DNA from: Pseudomonas cannabina
GTDB taxonomy: Bacteria > Pseudomonadota > Gammaproteobacteria > Pseudomonadales > Pseudomonadaceae
DNA length: 64,000 bases
Assembly (NCBI RefSeq): GCF_900100365.1
Contig: NZ_FNKU01000001.1
Location: 806,001-870,000 of the forward strand
Reading direction: 5' to 3'
Below, in pieces: positions 48,738-59,163 of the stretch (the first letter of the stretch is position 1; every line of letters starts with the position of its first letter). A model generated the notes under the pieces. It did not search any database. It was not told the DNA's origin and was given only the letters and a program-made list of their open reading frames with translations. The position numbers were made by a program, and so were the translations under genes.

Positions 48738-49955
48738 ATGAATCTCATGGCGACCAGCGCTCAACCCGCTACCGCGGCGGCCTCGACCACCCCTCAGACC
48801 AGCCCGCTGGTGATGCGCATCATCGGTGCCGTAGCGCTCGCGCACCTGATCAACGACCTGATCCAGGCCATCCTGCCGTCGATCTACCCGATGCTCAAGG
48901 CCAGTTATGACCTGAGCTTCACCCAGATCGGCCTGATAACCCTGACGTTTCAGATCACCGCATCGCTGTTGCAGCCGTGGGTCGGTTACTACACCGACCG
49001 CCATCCCAATCCGCTGGTGCTGCCTCTGGGTTCAGTCTGCACCCTGATCGGTATCGTGATGATGTCGATGGTGGGCAGTTTTCCATTGATTTTGCTGGCG
49101 GCGGCCTTGATCGGCATCGGCTCATCGACCTTTCACCCGGAGGCCTCGCGTATCGCGCGACTGGCGTCGGGTGGGCGATTCGGGCTGGCGCAATCGACTT
49201 TTCAGGTCGGCGGCAACACCGGCTCCGCATTCGGGCCATTGCTGGCGGCGGCGATCATCATTCCGTTCGGGCAGGGCAATGTGGCCTGGATCGGGCTGTT
49301 CGCACTGTTTTCGCTGGGCTTGCTGTACGCGATCAGCCGTTGGTATCGCGCGCATCTCAACCTGTTCAAGCTCAAAGCCGGGCAGGCGGCGACTCATGGG
49401 CTGTCGAGAAAACGCGTGATCGCCTCGCTGGCTGTGCTGGCGTTTCTGGTGTTCTCCAAGTTTTTCTACATGACCAGCCTGACCAGCTACTTCACGTTTT
49501 ACCTGATCGAGAAGTTCGACCTGTCGGTCGCCAGTTCGCAGTTGCACCTGTTTCTGTTTCTTGGTGCTGTGGCGGCAGGGACGTTTTTCGGTGGCCCGAT
49601 CGGCGACCGTATTGGCCGCAAGGCAGTGATCTGGTTTTCGATCCTCGGTGCCGCGCCCTTTACCCTAGCGCTGCCGTATGCAGACCTGTTCTGGACCAGC
49701 ATACTCAGCGTCATCATCGGCTTCGTGCTGGCCTCGGCGTTTTCCGCCATCGTGGTGTACGCCCAGGAACTGGTGCCGGGCAACGTCGGCATGATTGCCG
49801 GGATCTTCTTCGGTCTGATGTTCGGCTTCGGCGGTATCGGCGCAGCCTTGCTCGGCTACCTGGCTGACAGCCACGGCATCCTCTTCGTCTACCAATTGTG
49901 CTCGTACCTGCCGCTGCTCGGCATCCTCGCCATTCTCTTGCCCCGGACCCGATAA
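48738..49955 (+). CDS. fsr: Fosmidomycin-resistance-type MFS exporter
   Basis: The 405-residue protein has twelve membrane segments and follows E. coli Fsr closely ([73 protein letters not shown]). Fsr exports fosmidomycin; the natural substrate is unknown. The start may be 48738 or 48747. Its TAA overlaps the arsB ATG by one base, making a coupled two-gene unit. Confidence 0.9.
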   Translation: MNLMATSAQPATAAASTTPQTSPLVMRIIGAVALAHLINDLIQAILPSIYPMLKASYDLSFTQIGLITLTFQITASLLQPWVGYYTDRHPNPLVLPLGSVCTLIGIVMMSMVGSFPLILLAAALIGIGSSTFHPEASRIARLASGGRFGLAQSTFQVGGNTGSAFGPLLAAAIIIPFGQGNVAWIGLFALFSLGLLYAISRWYRAHLNLFKLKAGQAATHGLSRKRVIASLAVLAFLVFSKFFYMTSLTSYFTFYLIEKFDLSVASSQLHLFLFLGAVAAGTFFGGPIGDRIGRKAVIWFSILGAAPFTLALPYADLFWTSILSVIIGFVLASAFSAIVVYAQELVPGNVGMIAGIFFGLMFGFGGIGAALLGYLADSHGILFVYQLCSYLPLLGILAILLPRTR

Positions 49956-51235
49956 TGCTGATCGCAACGCTGATCTTTCTGTTCACCATCACTCTGGTCA
50001 TCTGGCAGCCAAAAGGGCTGGGCGTGGGCTGGAGTGCGGTGCTCGGGGCCGTTTTGGCGTTGCTGACCGGCGTTGTGCACTTGAGTGATATCGCCGTGGT
50101 GTGGGGCATCATCTGGAACGCCACCGCCACCTTCATCTCGCTGATCATCATCACGCTGCTGCTGGACGAAGCGGGTTTCTTTGCCTGGGCGGCCTTGCAT
50201 GTGGCGCGCTGGGGCAAGGGTAACGGGCGGCGTCTGTTTGCCCTGTTCGTGCTGTTCGGGGCGCTGGTATCGGCGCTGTTCGCCAACGACGGGGCTGTGT
50301 TGATCCTCACGCCTATCGTCATCGCCATGATGTTGGCATTGCGTTTTTCTGCCGCGTCGACTCTGGCGTTCGTCATGGCGGCAGGGTTCATCGCCGATAC
50401 CGCGAGCCTGCCGCTGGTGGTGTCGAATCTGGTGAATATCGTGTCGGCGGACTACTTCAAGATCGGCTTCAATCGTTACGCCGCCGTGATGGTGCCGGTG
50501 AACCTGGCCAGTGTTGCCGCCACCCTGGCCGTGCTGATGTGGTATTTCCGCCGCGATATCCCTAGCGAGTTCGAGCCCGAACAGCTGGACAAGCCTGAGA
50601 CGGCGATCCATGACCGGGCTACGTTCCTCGCCGGTTGGGCCGTGCTGCTGATTCTGCTGGTCGGCTGTTTTGCCCTCGAACCGCTGGGCATTCCGATCAG
50701 CGCGATCTCGTCGGTCTGTGCATTGTTGCTGCTGGCTATCGCTTCCAAGGGCCACACGATCAAGACGCGCAAGGTGATGAAAGAAGCACCGTGGCACATC
50801 GTGGTTTTTTCGCTCGGCATGTACCTGGTGGTGTATGGCCTGCGTAACGCTGGGCTGACGAATTATCTGGCCAGTCTGCTGGACTGGTTCGCGGGTTACG
50901 GCATCTGGGGCGCGGCGATGGGCACCGGGCTGATGACGGCGTTTCTGTCATCGATCATGAACAATATGCCGACGGTACTGATCGGGCTGCTGTCCATCGA
51001 TGCAAGCCACGCCAGCGGGGCGATTCAGGAAGCGATGATCTACGCCAACGTGATCGGCAGCGACCTGGGGCCGAAAATCACCCCGATCGGCAGTCTGGCG
51101 ACTTTGCTCTGGTTGCATGTGCTGGCGCGCAAGGGCATCACCATCAGTTGGGGCTACTACTTCAAGGTCGGTATCGTGCTGACCTTGCCAGTCCTGTTGA
51201 TCACGCTGGCGGCGCTGGCACTGCGACTGAGTTAA
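49955..51235 (+). CDS. arsB: Arsenite/antimonite efflux protein ArsB
   Basis: The 426-residue protein has about twelve membrane helices and follows E. coli ArsB over its length ([80 protein letters not shown]). ArsB exchanges As(OH)3 or Sb(OH)3 for protons, alone or with ArsA. No arsR, arsC or arsH is nearby, so it is an orphan. It overlaps the converging DUF1853 gene by 35 bases. Confidence 0.92.
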   Translation: MLIATLIFLFTITLVIWQPKGLGVGWSAVLGAVLALLTGVVHLSDIAVVWGIIWNATATFISLIIITLLLDEAGFFAWAALHVARWGKGNGRRLFALFVLFGALVSALFANDGAVLILTPIVIAMMLALRFSAASTLAFVMAAGFIADTASLPLVVSNLVNIVSADYFKIGFNRYAAVMVPVNLASVAATLAVLMWYFRRDIPSEFEPEQLDKPETAIHDRATFLAGWAVLLILLVGCFALEPLGIPISAISSVCALLLLAIASKGHTIKTRKVMKEAPWHIVVFSLGMYLVVYGLRNAGLTNYLASLLDWFAGYGIWGAAMGTGLMTAFLSSIMNNMPTVLIGLLSIDASHASGAIQEAMIYANVIGSDLGPKITPIGSLATLLWLHVLARKGITISWGYYFKVGIVLTLPVLLITLAALALRLS

Positions 51236-52184
51236 ACGCATGGCTGGTGTCGGCCAGATTCGGCCACGCGTCCGACACCAGAAACAGCCGTTCGGCTTCT
51301 TCCCAGTCCCCTTGCGGGTTCTGACTCAGGCGCACCAGCAACTGCGCCGGGGCCAGCGGGTCGAGTTCGGCCAGCCATTCGCCTAACTGCTCGCTGCTCC
51401 AGGCTTCGCGGTAAAGCGCCGGTGCAAGCCAGGCATGTCGGGGCAGCGGTTGCCAGCGGCCGGGCTGGCTTTGGGCCAGAAACGCTTTCCAGTCGCGCTG
51501 ATGCAACCAGCGACCTTTCAAGTGCTGCGGGTGAACGCCTGCAGGCGACTGACAGGCGCCGGGCCACGGATACAGCAGATAGCCGCCCAGCCACAGTTCG
51601 GCACTGAATGCCTCGACACCCAGCCCGGCCAGCGTCGCGCGGCTTTCCGGGCGGGCCGACATCGGCAATTGATGCTGACTCAGGTGCGTGAGCTTGCGAT
51701 CCAGCCGGTCATTGCTGCCGGGCCCCAGCCAGTGCTCGGGACGGGCGCCGTCTCCGTCCTGTGGTCCGAGGTACAGCTTGATTGCCAGCTCGACGTGATG
51801 CACACCTTCGCGATCACGCAGCAACAGGTCGAGTTCGCCGAGGGTCTGGCTGCCCAGCCGGATCGGCAGGTTGGCGGCGATGATCTCGACGCCCGGCGCG
51901 TGCTGCACCGCGAACTGCCACAGTCGCTCGTAATAACGGCCCAGGCGCCGGGTGGAGGCCAGCGCCAGCCATTCTTCAAGCGGCCTGCTGTCCTGATCGA
52001 GCTGAAAGAGAAAATCCGCCAGTTCCTGCGGCGCTTGCACCCAGTCACTGCCCGCCAGCGGATGACGCTGCGGCCAGGGCGTAGCATCGAGCATGGGCGG
52101 CGCCAGAATCACCCAGGCAAGGTCGCGCACTTCCGGGTGTCGCAATTGACGGGGCAGGTCGGTGAGGCTGGAGAATAGAGTCAT
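51201..52184 (-). CDS. DUF1853 family protein
   Basis: The 327-residue protein of the DUF1853 family has the conserved segment [20 protein letters not shown] (about residues 127-146), which looks like the E-x-K core of a PD-(D/E)xK nuclease fold; the function is unproven. The ATG at 52184 ([20 protein letters not shown]) is chosen over an upstream ATG at 52286, which would add 34 unconserved residues. Confidence 0.82.
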   Translation of the reverse strand: MTLFSSLTDLPRQLRHPEVRDLAWVILAPPMLDATPWPQRHPLAGSDWVQAPQELADFLFQLDQDSRPLEEWLALASTRRLGRYYERLWQFAVQHAPGVEIIAANLPIRLGSQTLGELDLLLRDREGVHHVELAIKLYLGPQDGDGARPEHWLGPGSNDRLDRKLTHLSQHQLPMSARPESRATLAGLGVEAFSAELWLGGYLLYPWPGACQSPAGVHPQHLKGRWLHQRDWKAFLAQSQPGRWQPLPRHAWLAPALYREAWSSEQLGEWLAELDPLAPAQLLVRLSQNPQGDWEEAERLFLVSDAWPNLADTSHAFNSVAVPAPPA

Positions 52185-52372
52185 GTGCCGAGGATAGCGT
52201 GAGTTGGGGGGCAGCAGGATGTCGATGTGTCTGGGCGTTTCTGCGTCACCTGGCTGATTGACACGCCTGGCCGTGCGGATTTTCATGTGATCTTCACTCG
52301 TCGGTTTGCCGCTGCCGGGCGGTTTCGCCCATAATCGCCTTTTAAGTCGCCTCGAACCGCAGCAGGAGCCCC

Positions 52373-53263
52373 ATGGAGCAATTTCGCAATATCGGCATCA
52401 TCGGCCGCCTGGGCAGTGTTCAGGTGCTCGACACCGTTCGCCGACTCAAGAGATTCCTGCTGGATCGGCATCTGCACGTCATTCTCGAAGAGACGATTGC
52501 CGAAGTGTTGCCGGGTCACGGTCTGCAGACCTCGTCGCGCAAGATGCTCGGTGAAGTCTGCGACATGGTCATTGTGGTCGGTGGCGATGGCAGCCTGTTG
52601 GGCGCAGCGCGGGCGCTGGCTCGGCATAACGTCCCGGTGCTGGGCATCAACCGCGGCAGTCTGGGGTTTCTGACCGACATTCGTCCTGACGAACTGGAGG
52701 TCAAGTGCGCCGAGGTGCTCGATGGGCATTATCTGGTCGAAAACCGCTTTCTGCTGCAAGCCGAAGTTCGTCGGCACGGCGAGGCCATCGGCCAGGGCGA
52801 CGCGCTCAATGACGTGGTGCTGCACCCTGGCAAGTCGACGCGGATGATCGAATTCGAAATCTACATCGACGGCCAGTTCGTGTGCAGCCAGAAGGCCGAC
52901 GGCCTGATCGTGGCCACGCCGACCGGTTCGACGGCTTATGCGCTGTCAGCGGGCGGGCCGATCATGCACCCCAAGCTCGACGCCATTGTCATCGTGCCGA
53001 TGTACCCGCACACGCTGTCCGGTCGGCCCATCGTGGTGGACGGCAACAGCGAGCTGAAAATCGTGGTGTCCAAGGACATGACCATTTACCCGCAGGTATC
53101 TTGTGACGGGCAGAATCACTTCACTTGCGCGCCGGGCGACACCATCACGGTCAGCAAGAAGCCGCAGAAGCTGCGCTTGATTCATCCGTTGGATCATAAC
53201 TATTACGAAGTCTGCCGCACCAAGCTCGGCTGGGGCAGCAGGCTCGGCGGCGGGGGCGATTAA
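52373..53263 (+). CDS. nadK: NAD kinase
   Basis: NadK phosphorylates NAD to NADP. The 296-residue protein has the catalytic GGDGS motif ([15 protein letters not shown], near residue 70) and the second signature [16 protein letters not shown] (near residue 183). An AGGAGCCCC sequence precedes the ATG. Its TAA overlaps the next ATG by one base; the nadK, metallophosphatase, rhomboid, DUF1315, DUF2797, pepN order is that of P. aeruginosa. Confidence 0.97.
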   Translation: MEQFRNIGIIGRLGSVQVLDTVRRLKRFLLDRHLHVILEETIAEVLPGHGLQTSSRKMLGEVCDMVIVVGGDGSLLGAARALARHNVPVLGINRGSLGFLTDIRPDELEVKCAEVLDGHYLVENRFLLQAEVRRHGEAIGQGDALNDVVLHPGKSTRMIEFEIYIDGQFVCSQKADGLIVATPTGSTAYALSAGGPIMHPKLDAIVIVPMYPHTLSGRPIVVDGNSELKIVVSKDMTIYPQVSCDGQNHFTCAPGDTITVSKKPQKLRLIHPLDHNYYEVCRTKLGWGSRLGGGGD

Positions 53264-54234
53264 TGCTCGATCCGGCGCGTGGCTACGATCTGATCGGTGA
53301 CGTGCACGGGTGTGCCCATACCCTCGAGCAGTTGCTGGAGCTTCTCGGTTATCGCTTTCAGGCCGGCGTGTGGCGCCACCCTGAGCGCGTCGCGATTTTT
53401 CTCGGTGACATCATCGACCGGGGCCCGTTGATCCGCGAGTCGCTGCATATCGTGCGCGATATGGTTCAGGCCGGTCAGGCCCTGTGCCTGATGGGCAACC
53501 ACGAATTCAACGCGCTGGGCTGGGTCACGCCGGCCTTGCCTGAAAGCGGCCACTCGTTCGTGCGCGAGCACACGCCGCGCCACGCCCGGTTGATCGGCGA
53601 AACGCTGGCGCAGTTCGAGCGTTACCCGGACGAGTGGAACGAGTTCGTCAACTGGTTCTATGAATTGCCGCTGTACATGGACGCCGGACGTTTTCGGGTG
53701 GTGCACGCCTGTTGGGATGCGCCCTTGATCGACCCGCTGCGCAGCCTTTACAGCGACGGCTGCATCGACAGGCGCTTCGTTCAGGCTTCGGCAATGCCCG
53801 GCAGTTTTGCCAGTAACGTCTTCAACCGCTTGCTGCGCGGCACCGACATGCGCTTGCCGCACGGGTTGACGCTGACCGGCGGTGACGGCCTGACTCGCGA
53901 GTTTTTCCGCACCAAGTTCTGGGAAGATGACCCGCAGACCTACGGCGATGTGGTGTTCCAGCCCGATGCGCTGCCCGAGGGCGTGGCCAAGACGCCGTTG
54001 TCCACATCCGAAAAGAACGCGTTGCTGCGCTACGGCATCAATGAGCCGCTACTGTTTGTCGGCCATTACTGGCGCAGCGGCATCCCGGCGCCCATCCGGC
54101 CGAATCTGGCCTGCCTGGATTACAGCGCCGTGCTTTACGGCAAACTGGTCGCCTACCGGCTGGATCAGGAAACACAGGTCGATCCGGATAAATTCGTCTG
54201 GGTCGATGTTCAGCGTCCCGAGGTTTCACAATGA
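53263..54234 (+). CDS. Calcineurin-like metallophosphoesterase
   Basis: The 323-residue protein has the bimetallic phosphoesterase motifs GDVHGC (residue 12), GDIIDRGP (residue 45), GNHEFN (residue 74) and a later GHYW. It resembles PrpA/ApaH-type serine-threonine phosphatases and diadenosine polyphosphatases. The substrate is unknown; constant coupling to nadK hints at nucleotide metabolism, an inference only. Confidence 0.87.
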   Translation: MLDPARGYDLIGDVHGCAHTLEQLLELLGYRFQAGVWRHPERVAIFLGDIIDRGPLIRESLHIVRDMVQAGQALCLMGNHEFNALGWVTPALPESGHSFVREHTPRHARLIGETLAQFERYPDEWNEFVNWFYELPLYMDAGRFRVVHACWDAPLIDPLRSLYSDGCIDRRFVQASAMPGSFASNVFNRLLRGTDMRLPHGLTLTGGDGLTREFFRTKFWEDDPQTYGDVVFQPDALPEGVAKTPLSTSEKNALLRYGINEPLLFVGHYWRSGIPAPIRPNLACLDYSAVLYGKLVAYRLDQETQVDPDKFVWVDVQRPEVSQ

Positions 54235-55103
54235 GTTCCGTTGCCGTTCTGCGTTTGCCGCTGACCACTGATCTGAGCGGGTTCGTCCGTCTGTTGCAAC
54301 GCTTGCAGATCCCTCATCGGGTCAGCGAAGAAGTTGGTGAACAAGTGCTCTGGGTGCCTGACAGCGGGCGACTGGTCGACGATGTGCGTGAGTTGTATGC
54401 GCGCTTTCCGGACGGTGACGAGCATTTTCAGCCGATCGATGCCGGCCAGGCGCCCAAGTACAAGCCGCCGGGGCTGGTCGAACAATTGCGCAGCAGCCCG
54501 GTGACCGCGTTGGTGCTGCTGGTCACGTTGCTGGTGGCCGGCCTGACGCTGCTGGGTGACAACCTGGACGCCTTTCGCTGGCTGACCTTTCAGGATTTCC
54601 GGATCAGCGGCGAATACGCGACGTTCCTGCCGTTGTCGGAAAGTCTGGCGTCCGGGCAATGGTGGCGCATCGTTTCGCCGATGCTGATCCACTTCGGCAT
54701 CCTGCACCTGGCCATGAACGGCATGTGGTTCTGGGAGCTGGGCCGGCGCATCGAAATTCGTCAGGGCAGCCTGTCTTTGCTGTTGCTGACCCTGCTGTTT
54801 TCGGCGGTTTCCAACTACGTGCAATATCTGTTCAGCGGCCCAAGCCTGTTCGGTGGATTGTCTGGCGTGCTGTACGGGTTGCTCGGCCACTGCTGGATCT
54901 TCCAGCTGCTGGCGCCTAACCCGGTTTATCGTCTGCCACGGGGTGTGCTGATCATGATGCTCATCTGGCTGGCGCTGTGCCTGTCAGGGCTGGTAAGCAT
55001 GCTCGGCTTCGGCGAAATCGCCAACGGCGCGCATGTCGGCGGGCTGATCATCGGTTGTGTCACGGGCCTGCTGGGTGGTGCGCTGGCGCGCCGCAAGGCC
55101 TAG
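54231..55103 (+). CDS. GlpG-like rhomboid intramembrane protease
   Basis: The 290-residue protein has an N-terminal cytoplasmic domain (about residues 1-80) and six membrane segments. The rhomboid catalytic dyad is Ser in FGGLSGVLYG (near residue 207) and His in NGAHVGGLIIG (near residue 263), with the HFGILHLAMNGMWFWELG loop. GlpG cleaves membrane proteins within the bilayer. The start overlaps the preceding gene by four bases (ATGA). Confidence 0.9.
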   Translation: MSSVAVLRLPLTTDLSGFVRLLQRLQIPHRVSEEVGEQVLWVPDSGRLVDDVRELYARFPDGDEHFQPIDAGQAPKYKPPGLVEQLRSSPVTALVLLVTLLVAGLTLLGDNLDAFRWLTFQDFRISGEYATFLPLSESLASGQWWRIVSPMLIHFGILHLAMNGMWFWELGRRIEIRQGSLSLLLLTLLFSAVSNYVQYLFSGPSLFGGLSGVLYGLLGHCWIFQLLAPNPVYRLPRGVLIMMLIWLALCLSGLVSMLGFGEIANGAHVGGLIIGCVTGLLGGALARRKA

Positions 55104-55131
55104 AATCACTGGCTACTTTCTGGAGTGCCCC

Positions 55132-55392
55132 ATGTCGTCTTTTATTGAAATGATCGAAAACATCACCCCGGATATCTACGAGAGCCTGAAGCTGGCTGTG
55201 GAGATCGGCAAATGGTCCGATGGTCGCAAGCTGACTCAGGAACAGCGTGAACTGTCGTTGCAGGCGCTGATCGCCTGGGAAGCGCAGAATCTTCCGGAAG
55301 ACCAGCGCACCGGCTACATGGGGCCGCAGGAATGCGCCTCCAAGTCGGCGCCGGTGCCCAATATCCTGTTCAAATCGGATGCTATTCATTGA
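55132..55392 (+). CDS. DUF1315 (YeaC-like) protein
   Basis: This 86-residue soluble protein, MSSFIEMIENITPDIYESLK, is of the DUF1315 family found in E. coli as YeaC. Function is unknown. It ends in the four-base overlap ATTGA with the DUF2797 gene, so the two are probably co-translated. Confidence 0.88.
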   Translation: MSSFIEMIENITPDIYESLKLAVEIGKWSDGRKLTQEQRELSLQALIAWEAQNLPEDQRTGYMGPQECASKSAPVPNILFKSDAIH

Positions 55393-56222
55393 TCGAAATT
55401 GGTCGCGGAGCCGTTAATAAAATGTTGGCGCGTCAGGATGACGCGTCGTTCGTGCAATACGCTTTTCGCCTGGGCGACACCGAGATTGCGGTCAACCCGC
55501 TGATCGGCAAGACGCTGCGTCTGGAGTTTCTGGGCGCCATTCATTGCAGCCATTGCGGGCGCAAGACCAAGTCCAGCTATAGTCAGGGGTATTGCTACCC
55601 GTGCATGCTCAAGCTGGCGCAGTGCGATCTGTGCATCATGAGCCCGGAACGCTGCCATCACGATCAGGGTACGTGCCGCGATCCGTCGTGGGGCGAGCAA
55701 TTCTGCATGACTGATCACATTGTCTATCTGGCCAACTCGTCAGGCGTGAAAGTCGGTATCACCCGTGCCTCTCAGCTGCCGACCCGCTGGCTGGATCAGG
55801 GTGCCAGTCAGGCCTTGCCGATCATTCGCGTGGCGACCCGCCAGCAGTCCGGCTTTGTCGAAGACCTGTTGCGCAGCCAGGTGGCGGACCGCACTAATTG
55901 GCGCGCCTTGCTCAAGGGCGACGCTCAGCCTGTCGATCTCAAAGCCATTCGCCAGGAACTGTTCGACAGCTGTGGCGCCGGGCTGCTCGGATTGCAAGAA
56001 CGATTCGGTCTGCAGGCCATCCAACTGTTACATGAAGCCGAGCCTGTCGAGTTTCGTTACCCGGTCGAGGCGTACCCGACCAAGATCGTCAGCTTCAACC
56101 TGGACAAGAACCCGATTGCCGAGGGCACGCTGCTGGGAATCAAGGGCCAATACCTGATTTTCGACACTGGCGTGATCAATATTCGCAAGTACACGGCCTA
56201 TCAACTGGCCGTGCATCAGTAA
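55389..56222 (+). CDS. DUF2797 protein with zinc Cys cluster and GIY-YIG-like domain
   Basis: The 277-residue protein starts at a TTG at 55389 (IEIGRGAVNKMLARQ), overlapping the DUF1315 stop. It has an N-terminal beta domain, four Cys pairs (CSHC, CYPC, CDLC, then CHHDQGTC), and a segment HIVYLANSSGVKVGITR with a following Arg and TRWLDQGA. That segment resembles the core of GIY-YIG nucleases. Its function is not established. Translation from the ATG at 55332 would include out-of-family residues. Confidence 0.82.
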   Translation: MIEIGRGAVNKMLARQDDASFVQYAFRLGDTEIAVNPLIGKTLRLEFLGAIHCSHCGRKTKSSYSQGYCYPCMLKLAQCDLCIMSPERCHHDQGTCRDPSWGEQFCMTDHIVYLANSSGVKVGITRASQLPTRWLDQGASQALPIIRVATRQQSGFVEDLLRSQVADRTNWRALLKGDAQPVDLKAIRQELFDSCGAGLLGLQERFGLQAIQLLHEAEPVEFRYPVEAYPTKIVSFNLDKNPIAEGTLLGIKGQYLIFDTGVINIRKYTAYQLAVHQ

Positions 56223-56234
56223 AAGGATCCCCGC

Positions 56235-58901
56235 ATGCGCACCGAACAACCGAAAATGATCTACCTGAAGGATTATCAGGCTCCCGAATACCTTATCGAC
56301 GAGACCAACCTGACCTTCGAGCTGTTCGACGACCACTCGCTGGTGCATGCGCAACTGGTCATGCGCCGCAACCCCGAGCGTGGTGCAGGCCTGCCGCCGC
56401 TGGTGCTGGACGGTCAGCACCTGGAACTGGTTTCGGTGAAACTGAGCGATGTCGAGCTGAGCGCTGCGGATTATCAACTGACCGAAGATCATCTGACGCT
56501 GCATCCACAGGCTGAAAGCTTCACGGTCGACAGCACCGTGCGCATCCACCCGGAAAGCAACACCGCACTGGAAGGCCTGTACAAGTCCAGCGGCATGTTC
56601 TGCACCCAGTGCGAGGCCGAAGGTTTCCGCAAGATTACCTACTACCTCGACCGCCCTGACGTGATGAGCACGTTCACCACCACGCTCAGCGCCGACAAGC
56701 AGAACTTCCCGATCCTGCTGTCCAACGGCAACCCGATTGCCAGCGGCGAAGAAGAGGGCGGACGGCACTGGGCGACCTGGGAAGACCCGTTCATGAAACC
56801 GGCTTACCTGTTCGCGCTGGTGGCCGGTGATCTGTGGTGCATCGAAGACACCTTCACTACCATGAGCCAGCGGCAAGTGACCCTGCGCATCTACGTCGAG
56901 CCGGAAAACGTCGACAAGTGCCAGCACGCCATGACCAGCCTGAAAAAATCCATGCGCTGGGACGAAGAGGTCTACGGTCGCGAGTACGACCTGGATATCT
57001 TCATGATCGTCGCGGTCAACGACTTCAACATGGGTGCGATGGAGAACAAGGGCCTCAACATTTTCAACTCCAGCGCCGTGCTGGCCCGTGCCGAAACCGC
57101 GACCGACGCCGCGCACCAGCGTGTCGAAGCCATCGTTGCCCACGAATACTTCCACAACTGGTCGGGCAACCGCGTGACCTGCCGTGACTGGTTCCAGTTG
57201 TCGCTCAAGGAAGGGTTCACGGTCTATCGCGACGCCGGTTTCTCTGCTGACATGAACTCGGCCACGGTCAAGCGCATTCAGGACGTTGCTTACCTGCGCA
57301 CCCACCAGTTTGCCGAAGATGCCGGCCCGATGGCCCATGCCGTGCGCCCGGACAGCTTCATCGAAATCTCCAACTTCTACACCCTGACCGTGTATGAAAA
57401 GGGTTCGGAAGTCGTCGGCATGCTCCATACCCTGCTGGGTGCTCAGGGCTTCCGTAAAGGCAGCGACCTGTATTTCGAGCGCCACGACGGCCAGGCAGTG
57501 ACCTGCGATGATTTCATCAAGGCCATGGAAGATGCCAATGGTGTCGACCTGACCCAGTTCAAGCGCTGGTATAGCCAGGCAGGCACGCCGCGTTTGGCGG
57601 TCAGCGAGTCGTATGATGCCGCAGCGAAAACCTACAGCCTGACCTTCCGCCAGAGCTGCCCGAGCACACCGGGCCAGCCCGGCGATCAGAAGCAGCCGTT
57701 CGTGATCCCGGTCGAACTCGGCCTGCTGGACAGCAAAGGCGGCGAGATTGCCTTGCGTCTGGCGGACGAAGCATCCGCCACCGGCACCACGCGGGTGCTG
57801 GCGGTGACCGAAGCCGAGCAGACGTTCACCTTTGTTGACGTCGCTGAACAGCCGCTGCCTTCGCTGCTGCGTGGCTTCTCGGCACCGGTCAGGCTGAGCT
57901 TCCCGTATGACCGCGATCAACTGATGTTCCTGATGCAGCACGACAGCGACGGCTTCAACCGCTGGGATGCCGGTCAGCAACTGTCGGTTCAGGTCTTGCA
58001 GGAGCTGATCGGTCAGCACCAGCAGGGTCAGCCACTGGTCATGGATCAGCGTCTGATCATGGCGCTGGGCACGTTTCTGGCAGACGAGCAACTGGATCAG
58101 GCCATGGTCGCGGAAATGCTCTCGCTGCCGGGCGAGGCTTATCTGGCCGAGATCAGCGAAGTGGCCGATGTCGATGCCATTCACGCCGCTCGCGAATTTG
58201 CCCGTAAACAACTGGCCGATGCGTTGTTCGACAGCCTGCTGGCCCGTTATCAGGCGAATCGTGAGCTTTCCAAAGCGACGCCTTACGTTGCTGAGTCCGC
58301 GCACTTTGCCCGTCGCGCGCTGCAGAACATCGCACTGTCTTACCTGATGCTCAGCGGCAAACCTGAAGTGCTGGCGGCGACCATCGACCAGTTCGACACC
58401 AGCGACAACATGACCGAGCGCCTGACGGCGCTGGCCGTGCTGGTCAATTCGCCGTTCACCGAAGAGCGTGACAAGGCGCTCGCGGTGTTTGCCGAAAACT
58501 TCAAGGGCAACGCGCTGGTCATGGATCAGTGGTTCAGCGTTCAGGCAGCCAGCACCCAGCCGGGCGGCTTGCAACGCGTGCAGGAACTGATGAAACATCC
58601 TGCTTTCAGCATCAAGAACCCGAACAAGGTCCGCGCCCTGATCGGTGCCTTCGCCGGGCAGAACCTGATCAACTTCCATGCGGCGGACGGCTCTGGCTAT
58701 CGCTTCCTGGCGGACCTGGTCATCGAACTGAACGCCCTGAACCCGCAGATCGCCTCGCGCCAACTGGCCCCTTTGACCCGCTGGCGCAAATACGACAGCG
58801 CGCGTCAGACGCTGATGAAAGCCGAGCTGGAACGCATTCTTGCGTCCGGCAAACTGTCAGCAGATGTGTATGAAGTGGTGAGCAAAAGCCTGGCTGAATG
58901 A
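56235..58901 (+). CDS. pepN: Aminopeptidase N (M1 family)
   Basis: PepN removes N-terminal residues from peptides during cytoplasmic protein turnover. The 888-residue zinc enzyme has GAMENKG (about residue 265) and HEYFHNWSGNRVTC with the downstream Glu in LKEGFTVYRD (zinc site, about residues 301-324), followed by the Ig-like and helical C-terminal domains. A strong terminator follows. Confidence 0.97.
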   Translation: MRTEQPKMIYLKDYQAPEYLIDETNLTFELFDDHSLVHAQLVMRRNPERGAGLPPLVLDGQHLELVSVKLSDVELSAADYQLTEDHLTLHPQAESFTVDSTVRIHPESNTALEGLYKSSGMFCTQCEAEGFRKITYYLDRPDVMSTFTTTLSADKQNFPILLSNGNPIASGEEEGGRHWATWEDPFMKPAYLFALVAGDLWCIEDTFTTMSQRQVTLRIYVEPENVDKCQHAMTSLKKSMRWDEEVYGREYDLDIFMIVAVNDFNMGAMENKGLNIFNSSAVLARAETATDAAHQRVEAIVAHEYFHNWSGNRVTCRDWFQLSLKEGFTVYRDAGFSADMNSATVKRIQDVAYLRTHQFAEDAGPMAHAVRPDSFIEISNFYTLTVYEKGSEVVGMLHTLLGAQGFRKGSDLYFERHDGQAVTCDDFIKAMEDANGVDLTQFKRWYSQAGTPRLAVSESYDAAAKTYSLTFRQSCPSTPGQPGDQKQPFVIPVELGLLDSKGGEIALRLADEASATGTTRVLAVTEAEQTFTFVDVAEQPLPSLLRGFSAPVRLSFPYDRDQLMFLMQHDSDGFNRWDAGQQLSVQVLQELIGQHQQGQPLVMDQRLIMALGTFLADEQLDQAMVAEMLSLPGEAYLAEISEVADVDAIHAAREFARKQLADALFDSLLARYQANRELSKATPYVAESAHFARRALQNIALSYLMLSGKPEVLAATIDQFDTSDNMTERLTALAVLVNSPFTEERDKALAVFAENFKGNALVMDQWFSVQAASTQPGGLQRVQELMKHPAFSIKNPNKVRALIGAFAGQNLINFHAADGSGYRFLADLVIELNALNPQIASRQLAPLTRWRKYDSARQTLMKAELERILASGKLSADVYEVVSKSLAE

Positions 58902-58941
58902 GGGCTGATGCTGTGCTGAGTGCGTAATGGGTACTCATGAG

Positions 58942-58979
58942 AAAGGCGCTATCTGCTGATGTGGGTAGCGCCTTTTTTT
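58942..58979 (+). terminator. Rho-independent terminator after pepN
   Basis: AAAGGCGCTA and TAGCGCCTTT form a 10-bp stem followed by a T run. It separates pepN from the yjf-like operon. Confidence 0.85.
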
Positions 58980-59019
58980 GTGTTTTTTGCATCGATTCAT
59001 TCGGTGTCTGATGATCAGT

Positions 59020-59047
59020 CTTCGTGGACAAGTCCACTCCTACAGGG
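59020..59047. repeat. Single REP-like sequence
   Basis: GTCTTCGTGGACAAGTCCAC followed by TCCTACAG is a short palindrome (GTGGACAAGTCCAC) of the Pseudomonas REP type. It is a lone copy, not paired. Confidence 0.55.
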
Positions 59048-59163
59048 GCTCATACGCACAGGTTGTCCTGGAAAAAAATCTCACATGTGATGCATATCTA
59101 TCTTCAAATACATCTGCTACGTTGCTCGTCTGATCAACGGCCTGCAGCAAGAGGGAAGCGCCA

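Noticed and set aside
55332..55388. Longer N-terminus for the DUF2797 protein starting at 55332
   Set aside because: It would overlap 61 bases of the DUF1315 gene with no family similarity. The TTG at 55389 overlaps the stop in the usual coupled way.
56028..58763. 911-codon minus-strand frame opposite pepN
   Set aside because: The plus strand encodes full-length aminopeptidase N with its zinc motif. The antisense frame has no recognisable domain and reflects GC-rich third-position bias.
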